The notes under the pieces were generated by a model. That model had not been told where the DNA came from and ran no database searches. It saw only the letters and a program-made list of their open reading frames with translations. DNA of 64,000 nucleotides, taken from positions 1-64,000 of the forward strand of contig JALHQH010000042.1 of assembly GCA_022842065.1 (NCBI GenBank), given 5' to 3'. The stretch comes from Caldilineaceae bacterium (GTDB lineage: Bacteria > Chloroflexota > Anaerolineae > Caldilineales > Caldilineaceae). Of the stretch, positions 44,101 to 53,908 are shown piece after piece (the first letter of the stretch is position 1; every line of letters starts with the position of its first letter). The position numbers and the translations under genes are program-made.

Positions 44101-44334
44101 GCGCAGTTTGATCGCCAACCGCGCCAGGGTGCGAATCCAACCGGGGCTTGGGTGCCGGGTGAAGTGGTTACGGACCAGATCGAGTTAACCATTGCTGAGG
44201 GAAGCCCGGCGGGGCGTTATCAGCTCCTGGTTGGCCTTTATGACGGCGAGGGCAAGCGGCTTGATGCCTATGGTGCTGACGGGAAACCGTTTCCCAACGC
44301 AGCCGCCATTCTTGATGCGATCGAAGTAGAATAG
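41137..44334 (+). CDS. Giant GT-C-like membrane protein, second paralogue
   Basis: 1065-aa paralogue of the preceding protein. The acidic loop is TDDGDIHLM at 42-50, followed by WYPRWTAELFLGYGYPVFNFY. Membrane helices extend to about 430 and one more lies near 595-640. The exported C-terminal modules contain YHGFIHLVDHDRQ and QFDRQPRQGANPTGAWV. ATG 41137 has AAGGAG at 41124-41129 and overlaps the previous stop by 14 bp, so translation is coupled. Divergence between paralogues is high, so the duplication is old. Shared order of modules suggests the proteins work on similar acceptors or form a complex; this is inference. Confidence 0.72.
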   Translation: MTATSQPNQQSARWLSLLGIVLLVVLALPALWPLFTHGYPSTDDGDIHLMRQALLDYHVRHGDWYPRWTAELFLGYGYPVFNFYGPATYYLSELLIIAGLPIAQAMVVASGLLVLVGGVGMFLLATDYFSLLVDRKNDAPTRWLPNPFWGGLVAGVAYTYAPYFLANLYVRGALAELGAMALWPWVIWSCRRLLTDPQPGRYIFVTALIIGLMTITHTITLLLLPPLLLAYALLLFWLRRREGRARPYLVSFGATLAIAMGISAFFWLPLLVERGDLSRLAYNARFMPGHFWDWNTILDDSFRFVYTGHPPHQLGLVQLGLVLVGLFSFWQLGRESRFWLLVAALALLAIGRLTQPLWTTNDIGLTIQFPWRLLSIVSFIFALITGAGLGWLRRPWLQVCGAGLLIALLIVGNWPRPTLLDFRTAQDIDVTLDVVATFEKDAQAWGAGWSREFLPRWAEDFVRVETTTRWEWQSIFAESAATVSKDNATQQSIPQIELTDAAPYRLTFTATSAVPTELRVNQLYFPGWRAIDSAGQPLPVKPSPGFGLLTIELPAGEQQISLSREDTVVEQGATWITIATLLGCLGWLLFKARRFGQALVALLLVSIALGGQLKPVTAASASFTATTAMPYPGLQLIGYRVEVDRADGLLLFPYWLIHNAMPDLQMAWQLIDTQGSVVSSTTAQPYYDTVPASVWTVGTLARDAYRLPLPPDLPAGSYQLALHVQPVQDAEGNRAEDNAPVQHDMIGVVTVQTQTAPAAANQPLALTFTQPAQVKVWLDGYTIDIEPSYFRWRRRPTLAHHPLAYPGDRLVSRLYWRAETAAAEGYHGFIHLVDHDRQTLVAQDQLAGSALNSSLTWNQYRATGETYTLLLPPTAASGLYYPRLGLYTFAERARFTITGADGTTLGDGYDLPPIKVVNPQDVKSLQPALVTYGEFAQLLDVTITPESAIKAGETLTVSLTYQAKTSTPVNYTQFLHIARTTATETIMAAQFDRQPRQGANPTGAWVPGEVVTDQIELTIAEGSPAGRYQLLVGLYDGEGKRLDAYGADGKPFPNAAAILDAIEVE

Positions 44335-44342
44335 AGAGATTC

Positions 44343-47300
44343 ATGCAAGTGCTCCAGTCCAATCAAAGTCTGCGGCGGTGGTCGACGATCCAGCCGATCC
44401 TGGTGCCCCTATTGCTGGTGCTGCTGGCCATGCCCGCGCTCTGGCCCTTTGTGCAGCATGGGCTGCCGGGCACGGCTGACGGCCATCTCCACCTGTTGCG
44501 CCTGGTGCTGCTTGACCATCATCTGGCGCAGGGAATGCTCTACCCGCGTTGGGTGCCAGAGTTGGTGCTGGGCTATGGTTATCCAGTCTTTCACTACTAT
44601 GGGCCAAGCAGTTACTATCTGGCCCTACTCTTGCATGGCTTGGGGCTGAGCTATGTGCAGGCGTTGATGGGCACATTTAGTCTCTTGATTCTCACCGCGG
44701 GCTTTGGCATGTATCTGTTAGCGAAAAGTCTCTTCGCTGGGCAGGGGGAGAATCAGCGGCGCTGGTTTGCGCTTGTTGCCGCGGTCGCCTATCTCTACAC
44801 CCCCTACATGTTAACCAATGTCTACATGCGCGGGGCAATTGCCGAAGTGGGGGCGCAGGCACTGTTGCCCTGGATCTTTTGGAGCTTTCGGCGCTTGCTG
44901 ACTGCACCCCAGCCGGCGCGCTATCTGCTGCCGGCGGCGCTTTCCCTGGGTGGGCTAGCGATCACGCACACCATTACCTTGATCTTTGCACCGCCCATCC
45001 TCTTGCTATATCTGCTGGTTGTCTGGAGCACAGATCCGACTACCCGCCAGGCCCCGCGGCGCTACTTGGGCTGGGCACTGGGGGGCGGGCTTGCGGCGAT
45101 GGGGAGCAGTAGTTTCTTCTGGGTACCGCTACTGGTGGAACGCACCTATCTAGCCGGCACCGCGTATGAGATTTCGGCCCGCTTTATCCACGAAAATGTT
45201 TGGACCTGGCAGAACTTCCTTGACCGCCATTGGCCCTTTGAATATACCCTGGCGATTCCCTTTCAGATCGGCGCGTTACAACTGTTACTGGCGATAGGCG
45301 GCTGGCTGTTGCTGCGCCGCCGCAGCGGGGAATGGTGGTATTGGACGCTGTTGATCCCCGCGCTAGGATTGGCCATCAGTGCGCCCATGCTGCCGGTCTG
45401 GCTCAGCAGCGAAGTGTTATTGACCGCCCAATTCCCCTGGCGCTTGCTGACCCTCATGAGTGTGCCGCTGGCCCTGCTGGGGGCGAATCTGCTGACGCCA
45501 CTGCGGCGGGACCGTTTTGTGGTGGTTGGCGCACTCCTCCTGAGTGTTTTGATCGTGGCCGGCAACTGGCCACAATTGCCAACGGGGACCGAACAATTTC
45601 CAAGCGATGTGGCCCTGAGTCTGCCCACCGTGGCGCAGTTCGAGCTGGATACCGGCGCCTTTGGCACTGGCTCGGCCAGCGAATATATGCCGCGCTGGGT
45701 CAAGGTATTGGATACCGTAGTTGCGCCGCCGGCGGAGGGGATCACACCGGCCCAAACCTTTACGTTGACCGCGGCAAATGCTTATCAATGGCAGTTGGCA
45801 GTGAACAGCGCAGAACCAAGCCCGGTGCGCTTTACCCGTTTCTATTTTCCCGGCTGGCAGGCCACGTTGGATGGCACAACCGCGCTGCCCTTAGAACCCA
45901 CCACGTTAATGGGTTTGTTGACGGCGAATGTACCGGCGGGGTTGCACAACCTCCAGATTAGCTGGCAAGGGACCCAACTGCAATGGTGGTGTGCATTGCT
46001 TAGTCTGTTAACGCTGGCATTGGTCACCATGATCGCCTGGCGACAACCTGGGCAGTGGCGTTGGTTTGCATTGATCCCCCTGGTGCTCCTCAGCTATGGC
46101 GGCGTTGCCACCTTTAAACCGTTACCGGCGGTGACGACTTTTCAACAACCGACCGCGGTCCCAGCGATGCCGGCCCTGCAATTACTTGGATATTACACTC
46201 AACAGCCAACCGCCGATCAGCTCTATCTCTTCCCCTTTTGGGCCGTTGATACCGCACCGCCGGATCTGTTGTTACATTGGCGGCTGGTTGATGGGTCGAA
46301 TGCCATCATCAGTGAGACCACTGTGTTACCCTATTTCAACACGCGTCATACGACCTCCTGGTTGCCGGCGTCGTTGGCCCAGGATGCCTATGTCTTGCCG
46401 CTTCCCGCTGGCTTGGGCGCAGGTAATTACACACTCCAACTTGGTTTTGAAAGGTTAAACATACCCGAACAGCAATCAGTCCCAGCGAAACAACCGTTAG
46501 TCACAGTTGGTAAAATTGCCCTCGACAAGGTACCATTAGCGCAGCAAGCACCAACCCACCCGCTCGGCGCGCAGTGGGAACATGCTATTTTATTGGATGG
46601 CTTTGATCTACAAGTCGATGGACAGGCTTTATCTGGTACAGGAGTAAATGACACAATGGTGCAGGGCGCTTATCTGGTCGTGAAACCTGGCAGCCGACTT
46701 ACCTATACATTTTACTGGCGGGCCGAACGGACCCCATTAGAAAATTATCATGGCTTTGTCCATCTGCTGGATGCCCAGCAACAGGCGCTGGTCCAGCGCG
46801 ATCAGTTGCCGGGGCCGATGTTTAGCCCGCCGCGGCTGTGGCATCGGTTTGCCGCCCAAACTGATAGTTATGCGCTAACAATTCCGCGCACAGCGACCAG
46901 TGGACTTTATACGCCCCATGTCGGGCTCTATCAGTTTGACAATGGCGAACGACTTGATACCTTTACGGCGGATGGCACGCCCCTTGGCAATAGTGTCGCC
47001 CTGCCCCCGGTGAAGATCGTCGCCGAAGCGACGCCGACCCCTGACCATACGCTGGCGATCAAGGTGGGGGACTTTGCCGAGTTGATCGGCTATGATCTAA
47101 CAGTGCCGGCAACCCTGACCCCAGGCACACCATTTACAGCCACCCTCTACTACCGCGCCACCGGCACAACGGCCATTGCCTACACCCAATTTGTTCATCT
47201 GCATGACAGCACGCTGGGGATGGCCGCCCAGAATGATCGTCAGCCGCAACAGGGCGGCAACCCAACCGCGGCGTGGGTGCCTGGCGAAGTCATCGTTGAC

Positions 47301-47483
47301 CAGATCCCCCTGCAAATTAGTGCGGAAAGTAAACCGGGCACCTATACGCTCCAGGTTGGCTTGTATGATGGGGCGAACGGTGCTGTGCGTGTGCCCCTCT
47401 TTGCCGGTGATGGTCAACCGCTGCCAGATGCCCAATTTCCACTGACGACCATGGTGATCTCAGCATGCAACGGACCGTGTTAA
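44343..47483 (+). CDS. Giant GT-C-like membrane protein, third paralogue
   Basis: 1046-aa paralogue of the two proteins before it. The acidic loop is TADGHLHLLRL at about 44-54 and the next block reads LYPRWVPELVLGYGYPVFHYY. Helices run to about 420 with another near 565-600; the rest is exported with YHGFVHLLDAQQ and QNDRQPQQGGNPTAAWV. It starts 8 bp after the previous stop. Its end overlaps the next gene by 19 bp. The three proteins keep the same length and architecture, which argues that all are functional. Confidence 0.72.
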   Translation: MQVLQSNQSLRRWSTIQPILVPLLLVLLAMPALWPFVQHGLPGTADGHLHLLRLVLLDHHLAQGMLYPRWVPELVLGYGYPVFHYYGPSSYYLALLLHGLGLSYVQALMGTFSLLILTAGFGMYLLAKSLFAGQGENQRRWFALVAAVAYLYTPYMLTNVYMRGAIAEVGAQALLPWIFWSFRRLLTAPQPARYLLPAALSLGGLAITHTITLIFAPPILLLYLLVVWSTDPTTRQAPRRYLGWALGGGLAAMGSSSFFWVPLLVERTYLAGTAYEISARFIHENVWTWQNFLDRHWPFEYTLAIPFQIGALQLLLAIGGWLLLRRRSGEWWYWTLLIPALGLAISAPMLPVWLSSEVLLTAQFPWRLLTLMSVPLALLGANLLTPLRRDRFVVVGALLLSVLIVAGNWPQLPTGTEQFPSDVALSLPTVAQFELDTGAFGTGSASEYMPRWVKVLDTVVAPPAEGITPAQTFTLTAANAYQWQLAVNSAEPSPVRFTRFYFPGWQATLDGTTALPLEPTTLMGLLTANVPAGLHNLQISWQGTQLQWWCALLSLLTLALVTMIAWRQPGQWRWFALIPLVLLSYGGVATFKPLPAVTTFQQPTAVPAMPALQLLGYYTQQPTADQLYLFPFWAVDTAPPDLLLHWRLVDGSNAIISETTVLPYFNTRHTTSWLPASLAQDAYVLPLPAGLGAGNYTLQLGFERLNIPEQQSVPAKQPLVTVGKIALDKVPLAQQAPTHPLGAQWEHAILLDGFDLQVDGQALSGTGVNDTMVQGAYLVVKPGSRLTYTFYWRAERTPLENYHGFVHLLDAQQQALVQRDQLPGPMFSPPRLWHRFAAQTDSYALTIPRTATSGLYTPHVGLYQFDNGERLDTFTADGTPLGNSVALPPVKIVAEATPTPDHTLAIKVGDFAELIGYDLTVPATLTPGTPFTATLYYRATGTTAIAYTQFVHLHDSTLGMAAQNDRQPQQGGNPTAAWVPGEVIVDQIPLQISAESKPGTYTLQVGLYDGANGAVRVPLFAGDGQPLPDAQFPLTTMVISACNGPC

Positions 47484-49507
47484 CTGATCGCCGGGCAGAT
47501 CAGATGCCACCAGCGCAGCACTGGCAGCGCGCTTTTTTGCTTGGCATCATCTTGCTAGCTTTTGCCCATGCGATTTGGCAACTCGATGCCAAGGCCATGT
47601 GGTGGGACGAAAGCTTGAGCCTGCAACGGGCCGAGTCGGGCTGGGCTAGTTTGCTGCGTGGCACGCTCATCATGACCGATGGCGTGGGCAGCATCGCCAC
47701 CACCGATCAACATCCCTTCTTACTTTTTCTGCTGCAAGGCCTATTGTTGCGCGTCGCCGGCATTAGCGAGTTTGTCCTCCGTTTTCCGTCGGTGGCCGCC
47801 GCCACCTTGCTGGTGCCGATTGGTTGGGCAGTGGCACGCAACTATGTGCGTTGGCAGGTCTTACCCTCATCTACCCCCTATTGGGCCGCCCTTTTATTGG
47901 CAATCAATCCCTTTTTACTCTGGTATGGTCAGGAAGCGCGCCCCTACGCGCTTTGGGCGGCATTGGCCCTGCTCCACTATTACCTGCTGCTGCGCCTTGT
48001 CCAACCAGCGCGACAGCACAAGCGGCTCTGGGCAGGTTATCTGCTGATCACGCTGCTGCACCTGAGCAGCCACTATTATGCCATCTTTGTTTTACCAGTC
48101 CATGCATTGGCACTCTTTTTTCTTCTGCTCCCGCGCTACCGCTTGCGGGCGCTGCTGATTGGGAGTGGCATTCTAGCGGTGGGCGCGGCCATCGCACTAC
48201 GCTTGGCAACCATCGTCTTAGGGCAAGGGGGGGGCGGCAACTTTTCGCCGATTGCGCTGCCCATCTTACTGGCCGATCTGTTGAATGCTTTTAGCATGGG
48301 GCTGAGCGTTGACATTGATGATGTCCGTTGGCTAAATTGGGTTTTTGGCGGCTTAATGCTAATTGGCCTAAGTGCGGCCATCCGGACACGGCCCGCCATA
48401 CGCGCCGGCGGGTGGCTCTTACCCGCGCTCATTGCCGTCCCGATTACCGCGGTCATGCTCATGAACCAAATCCAGCCTGGCTATATGAATGCGCGGCACT
48501 TGAGCCTGCTCGTTGGTTTCTATGTGCTGGCGGCAGCTGGTGGTCTGGGCGTGATCTGGCGCTATCAACGGTATGCCAGTGGTGTCCTCACTGCGATTTT
48601 GGTCGCCGGGATGCTCTATAGCACGTACAAGTATTTCACTGCCCCGCAATATAGCAAAGATGACTATCGGGCAATGGGCCGTTATCTGGAAACAAATCTG
48701 CTGCCGGGCGATCTCTTGCTTCTGAATCCCTTCTTTTCCTGGCGCATCTTTGACTACTACTTGCCAACGGCGCAGATTGACCGTGCAGCAGCACGCGGGG
48801 TCATGATTGGGGCGCAAAATATGCCCCTGGTGAACGACCGTTGGGAGGCCACCTTTGCCCTCTTAGCTGATGCCAGCCAGACTTATCGCCGCATTTGGTT
48901 AGCGCGGTCAGGGACACATCCGTTTCTTGATCCGGAAGGGCGCGTCAAAGGCTGGCTGCTCGATCATAGCGCCATCCATTTGAAGGAGATCAAATTTCAC
49001 AGCTCAGATTCTTTTCTGACGCTCGATCTCTTTCTACCACAGGTACCCGTCGTCGAAGGTGATGTACCAACCATCACCCGCCCGCTTGCTGTGACCTTCG
49101 GCGAGCAGATCCGGCTCGTTGGGTATGATCTGGCCCAACCGATCGGGCCGACCAACGCGCTGCCGATTACGCTCTACTGGCAGATCAACGAAAAAACGGA
49201 TCAGCGCTACAAGTACATTTTGCGGCTTAGCGAAATGGCTGACACCACGCCCGGGATCGAAGTCGCCTTGACCGAGCGGGAACCCTACGATGGCGTCATT
49301 CCCACCTCCGTCTGGGATCCCGGCAAGACGATTATCGAGTATAGCGAACTGCCGCTGAAGACGCGCCCCTTTGATGTGCGCAAACGTTATCAGCTTACTC
49401 TGCAACTTTATCATGCCGACACTTTTGAAAAGCTACCGGTCACAGCCCATGATCCAGCGATTACCCTGGTTGATGAACAGACGATCCTTCTCCCGCTATT
49501 CGACTAA
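47465..49507 (+). CDS. Glycosyltransferase family 39-like membrane protein
   Basis: 680-aa GT-C protein. After a first helix (about 22-38) comes the acidic loop MWWDESLSLQRA at about 45-56, the Asp-Glu pair typical of GT39/ArnT-like enzymes that use polyprenyl-phosphate sugars. LLWYGQEARPYALW (about 155-168) is a known GT39-family landmark. About eleven helices fill the region to about 400. The C-terminal part (about 530-680) is the same beta-rich type seen in the neighbours (GEQIRLVGYDLAQ, LYWQINEK). ATG 47465 lies within the end of the previous gene; ATG 47504 is an alternative. Confidence 0.78.
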   Translation: MQRTVLTDRRADQMPPAQHWQRAFLLGIILLAFAHAIWQLDAKAMWWDESLSLQRAESGWASLLRGTLIMTDGVGSIATTDQHPFLLFLLQGLLLRVAGISEFVLRFPSVAAATLLVPIGWAVARNYVRWQVLPSSTPYWAALLLAINPFLLWYGQEARPYALWAALALLHYYLLLRLVQPARQHKRLWAGYLLITLLHLSSHYYAIFVLPVHALALFFLLLPRYRLRALLIGSGILAVGAAIALRLATIVLGQGGGGNFSPIALPILLADLLNAFSMGLSVDIDDVRWLNWVFGGLMLIGLSAAIRTRPAIRAGGWLLPALIAVPITAVMLMNQIQPGYMNARHLSLLVGFYVLAAAGGLGVIWRYQRYASGVLTAILVAGMLYSTYKYFTAPQYSKDDYRAMGRYLETNLLPGDLLLLNPFFSWRIFDYYLPTAQIDRAAARGVMIGAQNMPLVNDRWEATFALLADASQTYRRIWLARSGTHPFLDPEGRVKGWLLDHSAIHLKEIKFHSSDSFLTLDLFLPQVPVVEGDVPTITRPLAVTFGEQIRLVGYDLAQPIGPTNALPITLYWQINEKTDQRYKYILRLSEMADTTPGIEVALTEREPYDGVIPTSVWDPGKTIIEYSELPLKTRPFDVRKRYQLTLQLYHADTFEKLPVTAHDPAITLVDEQTILLPLFD

Positions 49508-49510
49508 GCG

Positions 49511-52147
49511 ATGTTTATGAAAGCTACGCCACCCGCAACCGGGCCAGGCGCGCGCAGTTTGATTATTTGGCGCGCCTGGCAAGTCCCCCTGATCTGGCTT
49601 TGTCTGCTGTTGATCACCGCGGGCTTGCGGCTCTGGCAGCTCGATCAACTGCCGCCGGGCCTCTTTTTTGATGAAGCGTTCAATGGCGTTGATGTGCGCG
49701 CGGTGCTAGCAGGGGAAACCCTGCCGCTCTACTTTCCCGCCAATAATGGCCGCGAACCGCTCTTTATCTATCTGGCCACCCTCTTTGTCCACTTTTTGGG
49801 CAGTACGCCCTATGTGTTGCGGCTCTGTGCCGCGTGTATTGGCATTCTCACCGTGCCGATCTGTTACTTTGCCGCGCGACAGATGATGGACACAGCAGCT
49901 GCTGCTGCACCGCCGCCCATACGCCAGCGCACGATCTATTGGCCGGCCTTCGTTGCCGCCGTCGTGCTTGCCCTCTGCTTCTGGCACCTCAGCCTGAGCC
50001 GGCTGGCCTTTCGGGTGATTCTGTTGCCGCCGCTCTCCGCGCTGGCAATTGCTTACTTTTGGCGGGCTTGGGTGACAACACACCGGGTCAACTATGGCTG
50101 GGCCGGTTTCTGGCTGGCGCTTACACTGTACACCTATACCGCGGCACGGTTGTTGCCGCTGGTGGTTGTGCTCTTTGTCCTCGTTGTCGCCGTCAGCGAC
50201 TTTGGGCAAAGCCGCGCCAACATCAAAATGTGGTGGCAACGCTGGCAAGCCCGGTGGCACGGCCTGTTGATCATGGCACTCAGTTGGCTGATCTTTGCCT
50301 CCCCCTTTCTCTATACGATCTATCAAGATCCCAGCTTACTCTCATCGCGCACGGCTGACATCTCGATCTTCACGGTCGATCAGAAATTGATGCCGGGCAC
50401 AGTGCCAGAACGGCTATGGCTGAGCCTGCGTAATACAGCGCTTGGCTTCTACACGCAGGGTGACAGCAATCCACGCCACAATTTGCCATTGCGCCCTTTC
50501 TTGGATTGGCCGTTGGCCCTGCTCTTCACGCTGGGCTGGCTGCGCGCCCTCTGGCAAATCCGCAGCCAACGCATGCAGTTGCTTTTACTCTGGTTTATCG
50601 TCATGTTAACGCCGACGATCTTCAGTACAGATGCGCCCCATACCTTGCGCAGTGCCGGGGCCTTGCCGCCGCTCGTTTTGCTGATCGCATTTGGTGCGCT
50701 GAGTTTGTATGGCGCGCTGGCCACGTGGACAAAAAGCAACCGGGTCGGGGTTGCGCTGATCGCACTGCTGTTAGGACTGAGTGGCACCTTCACCGTGCGC
50801 GACTACTTTGGCCGGTGGGCGACCTTGCCCACCTTAGGCGTGGCGTTTGATGCCGATCTGCAACTCGCGGCCGACACCGTCCGCGCCCAATTGCCCGCCA
50901 TTGCCCAGGGGGAGCCGCTACTCATCTCGCGGCGGCTCTATCTCTCGCCGCACATGCGTTTTGCGATTGGTGAAGTGCCACGCAACGATCTACCAGATGA
51001 TGGCACGCCGTTCCTTGTCACCGCGCCGATCGCATTTTTGCGCGAAGAGAGTGTTGATCCCAACCAGTTGGCTTTTCTGCTGCGCGCAGAGGATGGCACG
51101 GTTAGCGCCAGTTGGCTCCAGAGTGGGGCCGTTGGTGAAAACGCACCGCTGCTTGCCCAGCTAGGGAATTATCCGCACACAACGCTTGCAGCCGCCCTAC
51201 ATCAACCCGGCTGGCCCCAACTCTGGGCTGGCAAGTTGCCCAAGCCGGGGCCACCACTAACAGGCAACGTCATCCGTTATGGGCTCAACGCCAACTTTGC
51301 CAATGGCATGCAATTACTTGGCTATCATGTGACCGAAAACCCGGTTGGACAAGATCCAGCCCAGACGACGCTGCTGCTCACGACCTATTGGCAACGTCCA
51401 CCACAGCTTACCCTGGAGGAGACTGAGCAACTCAACCTTTTTAGTCATTTAATGTTTAACGGGCAACAGTTGCAGGACAATGGCCAACTAGGTAGCGGTT
51501 ATCCCCTCTCGATCTGGGAGCCGAACCAACGTTTTGAGGACCGGCGCGTTTTTGTGATTGAAGATCAGGGTGCAGCCGGCAAAGCTTATTTCGAGACCGG
51601 CCTCTATCAACTGCAAGCAGACGACATCCACCGCATTGAAATTCTCGATGGCAATGGCAATATTGCTGCCGATCAGGTTACCTTTGGCGCCACCTGGATC
51701 GGTGGCGAACCACCCGCCCTGGCGCTTGCTTCCTTTAGCCCGTTGCGTGTACACTTTGCAGAGCGGATCGAACTGGTCGGCTGGCAATGGTCCAGGCCGA
51801 GCGCGACGTCCGACCAGTTGGAAGTCACCCTGGCCTGGCGTGCGTTGGATCGGATGAGCACAGGCTACACCGCCTTTGTCCACCTGCTCGACACCGAGCA
51901 GCAGATTGTTGCCCAAAATGATCAGCCACCCGGCGGCATTGACAACCCGACTTCACGATGGGCACCGGCGGAAAGTGCGCACACCGTCCATCAACTGGCC
52001 GTTGCGCCGGGCACTGATCTGGATCAACTTGTGCTGCGGATCGGGCTATACGAGCCGGTCAGCGGCCTGCAGCTACCGATTACGGCCACGGATGACCCCA
52101 CGTTGGCACCGGAAAACGCAACTTATCTCATACTTAAATTAAACTAA
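49511..52147 (+). CDS. Glycosyltransferase family 39-like membrane protein with C-terminal module
   Basis: 878-aa GT-C protein. The acidic loop PPGLFFDEAFNGVD is at 48-61, and NGREPLFIYL follows, as in ArnT/PMT-like enzymes. Helices extend to about 430. The exported part ends in a module with YTAFVHLLDTEQQ, QNDQPPGGIDNPTSRW and RIGLYEPVSGLQLP, clearly the same as the C-terminal module of the three paralogues upstream. It starts 3 bp after the previous stop, so all five genes 37986-52147 form one operon. It is followed after 11 bp by fdrA, which may be read through. Confidence 0.78.
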   Translation: MFMKATPPATGPGARSLIIWRAWQVPLIWLCLLLITAGLRLWQLDQLPPGLFFDEAFNGVDVRAVLAGETLPLYFPANNGREPLFIYLATLFVHFLGSTPYVLRLCAACIGILTVPICYFAARQMMDTAAAAAPPPIRQRTIYWPAFVAAVVLALCFWHLSLSRLAFRVILLPPLSALAIAYFWRAWVTTHRVNYGWAGFWLALTLYTYTAARLLPLVVVLFVLVVAVSDFGQSRANIKMWWQRWQARWHGLLIMALSWLIFASPFLYTIYQDPSLLSSRTADISIFTVDQKLMPGTVPERLWLSLRNTALGFYTQGDSNPRHNLPLRPFLDWPLALLFTLGWLRALWQIRSQRMQLLLLWFIVMLTPTIFSTDAPHTLRSAGALPPLVLLIAFGALSLYGALATWTKSNRVGVALIALLLGLSGTFTVRDYFGRWATLPTLGVAFDADLQLAADTVRAQLPAIAQGEPLLISRRLYLSPHMRFAIGEVPRNDLPDDGTPFLVTAPIAFLREESVDPNQLAFLLRAEDGTVSASWLQSGAVGENAPLLAQLGNYPHTTLAAALHQPGWPQLWAGKLPKPGPPLTGNVIRYGLNANFANGMQLLGYHVTENPVGQDPAQTTLLLTTYWQRPPQLTLEETEQLNLFSHLMFNGQQLQDNGQLGSGYPLSIWEPNQRFEDRRVFVIEDQGAAGKAYFETGLYQLQADDIHRIEILDGNGNIAADQVTFGATWIGGEPPALALASFSPLRVHFAERIELVGWQWSRPSATSDQLEVTLAWRALDRMSTGYTAFVHLLDTEQQIVAQNDQPPGGIDNPTSRWAPAESAHTVHQLAVAPGTDLDQLVLRIGLYEPVSGLQLPITATDDPTLAPENATYLILKLN

Positions 52148-52158
52148 GTGGACACCTT

Positions 52159-53880
52159 ATGCCCAATCATGCGTTTACGAGCACCCAAATTCGCCCTGGC
52201 GCTTACTACGATTCGGTTATCCTTATGCAGCTGCAGCGGGCGCTAGTCGCCCTGCCCGGCGTGGAGGAAGCCGGCGCGGTGATGGGCACTGACGCCAACA
52301 AAGATGTGCTGGCCCAGAGTGGCCTGGTGAGCGCCGAAGTCCAAACGGCCAAGGCGGATGACCTCGTCATTGTCGTGCGCGCCGACAGCACGGCCAATGC
52401 CCAAAGTGCAATCGGCCAGATCGACGCGCTGTTGACACGCCGGAGCAGTGCCGGCGAAGGGACGGGCGGTTATCTGCCAAAAACACTGGCATCGGCAGTC
52501 AAGCTGTTGCCCACCGCCAACTGGGTCCTTGTCTCGACCCCAGGTCGGTATGCGGCGGGTGTGGCGCGAGAGGCATTACGGCTGGGCAAACATCTGCTGC
52601 TCTACAGCGACAACGTGACGGTTGAAGATGAAGTCGCCCTTAAAGAGCAAGCCCGTGCCCAAGGTTTACTCGTGATGGGGCCGGATTGCGGCACGGCAAT
52701 TGTCAATGGGGTTGGGCTGGGTTTTGCCAACCGCGTCCGCCGCGGCAACATTGGCGTGGTGGGAGCCTCGGGCACTGGGCTGCAACAGGTGACGGCCCGC
52801 ATTCATCAACTGGGCGGTGGCATCACCCATGCCCTGGGCACAGGTGGCCGCGATCTCTCCGAAAAGGTCGGTGCGATCACCGCCAAGCAGTCACTCGCCC
52901 TGCTCGCCCATGATGAGGCAACGAAGGTCATTGTGCTCATCTCCAAACCACCTGCGCAAGCAGTCGTTGCCGATCTTTTACAGACGGCGGCCTCGATTGG
53001 CAAACCCGTGGTTATCGACTTTATCGGCTATCGCCCAGCGGAGAGCCAACAGGGCAATATTTATTTTGTGAAGACGCTCGATGAAGCCGCCGCCTTGGCT
53101 GTCGAGTTGGCCACCTTTGAAGCCCAAAATCACCAATCACCAATTACCACTGATTTTGCCCCCACCCAACGCTATCTGCGCGGTGTTTTTTCCGGTGGCA
53201 CGCTGGCCTATGAAGCCCAGTTGATTTTACAGGAGTACTTGCCGGCCGTCTATGCCAATGCGCCATTGGACAAACGGTTCAAACTGGAAAAAGCTACCGT
53301 CAGCCGTGAACACACGATTGTCGATCTGGGCGAAGACGAGTTCACCGTCGGGCGGCTGCACCCCATGCTGGATAACGAGTTGCGCCTCAAACGGTTGGCC
53401 CAAGAAGCCGCCGATCCGGAAACTGCTCTGCTCTTGCTTGATGTGGTGCTGGGCGACGGTGCCCATGCCGACCCGGCCAGCGAACTAGCGCCTGCCATTG
53501 CGGAAGCGATTGCCACGGCAGCAGCAGCAGGTCGCCATTTAGCGGTGAGGGTTGTGCTTGTCGGCACCGATGAAGATCCGCAAGATCTAGAAGCGCAGGT
53601 CGCCCAGTTGGAAGAGGCCGGTGCCGAGGTCGAATGCAACAATGAAGTGGCAGTCCGCCGCGCCGGAGAAATCGTGCGTGCATTACAGACCAGTAGCGGG
53701 CCACTAGTTGACGCCACCGTCTTACAACAACCACTAGCCGCCATCAATGTAGGGCTTACCTCCTTCGCCGCCAGCTTGACCGCGCAAGGAGCCGAGGTGA
53801 TCCAAGTTGATTGGCGGCCACCAGCCGGTGGCAATGAACGGTTGGCCGGCATTTTAGCACGGATGAAAGGGACAACATGA
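52159..53880 (+). CDS. fdrA: FdrA-like acyl-CoA synthetase-type protein
   Basis: 573-aa protein of the FdrA family, related to succinyl-CoA synthetase. The N-terminal CoA-binding-like part includes GGYLPKTLASAVKLL and LVMGPDCGTAIVNGVGLGFAN; VGASGTGLQQVTARIHQLGG and GTGGRDLSEKVG form the SucD-like nucleotide/CoA segment, and LLLLDVVLGDGAHADPASEL is in the C-terminal half. In E. coli fdrA and its neighbours ylbE and ylbF have been linked to oxamate carbamoyltransfer in allantoin breakdown (AllF, AllG, AllH). The DUF1116 gene at 54848 is the YlbE/AllG match, but no YlbF or carbamate kinase is nearby. ATG 52159 lacks a strong ribosome site. Confidence 0.85.
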   Translation: MPNHAFTSTQIRPGAYYDSVILMQLQRALVALPGVEEAGAVMGTDANKDVLAQSGLVSAEVQTAKADDLVIVVRADSTANAQSAIGQIDALLTRRSSAGEGTGGYLPKTLASAVKLLPTANWVLVSTPGRYAAGVAREALRLGKHLLLYSDNVTVEDEVALKEQARAQGLLVMGPDCGTAIVNGVGLGFANRVRRGNIGVVGASGTGLQQVTARIHQLGGGITHALGTGGRDLSEKVGAITAKQSLALLAHDEATKVIVLISKPPAQAVVADLLQTAASIGKPVVIDFIGYRPAESQQGNIYFVKTLDEAAALAVELATFEAQNHQSPITTDFAPTQRYLRGVFSGGTLAYEAQLILQEYLPAVYANAPLDKRFKLEKATVSREHTIVDLGEDEFTVGRLHPMLDNELRLKRLAQEAADPETALLLLDVVLGDGAHADPASELAPAIAEAIATAAAAGRHLAVRVVLVGTDEDPQDLEAQVAQLEEAGAEVECNNEVAVRRAGEIVRALQTSSGPLVDATVLQQPLAAINVGLTSFAASLTAQGAEVIQVDWRPPAGGNERLAGILARMKGTT

Positions 53881-53908
53881 AGATTGATCTATGTAAAAGG
53901 AAAGACTG

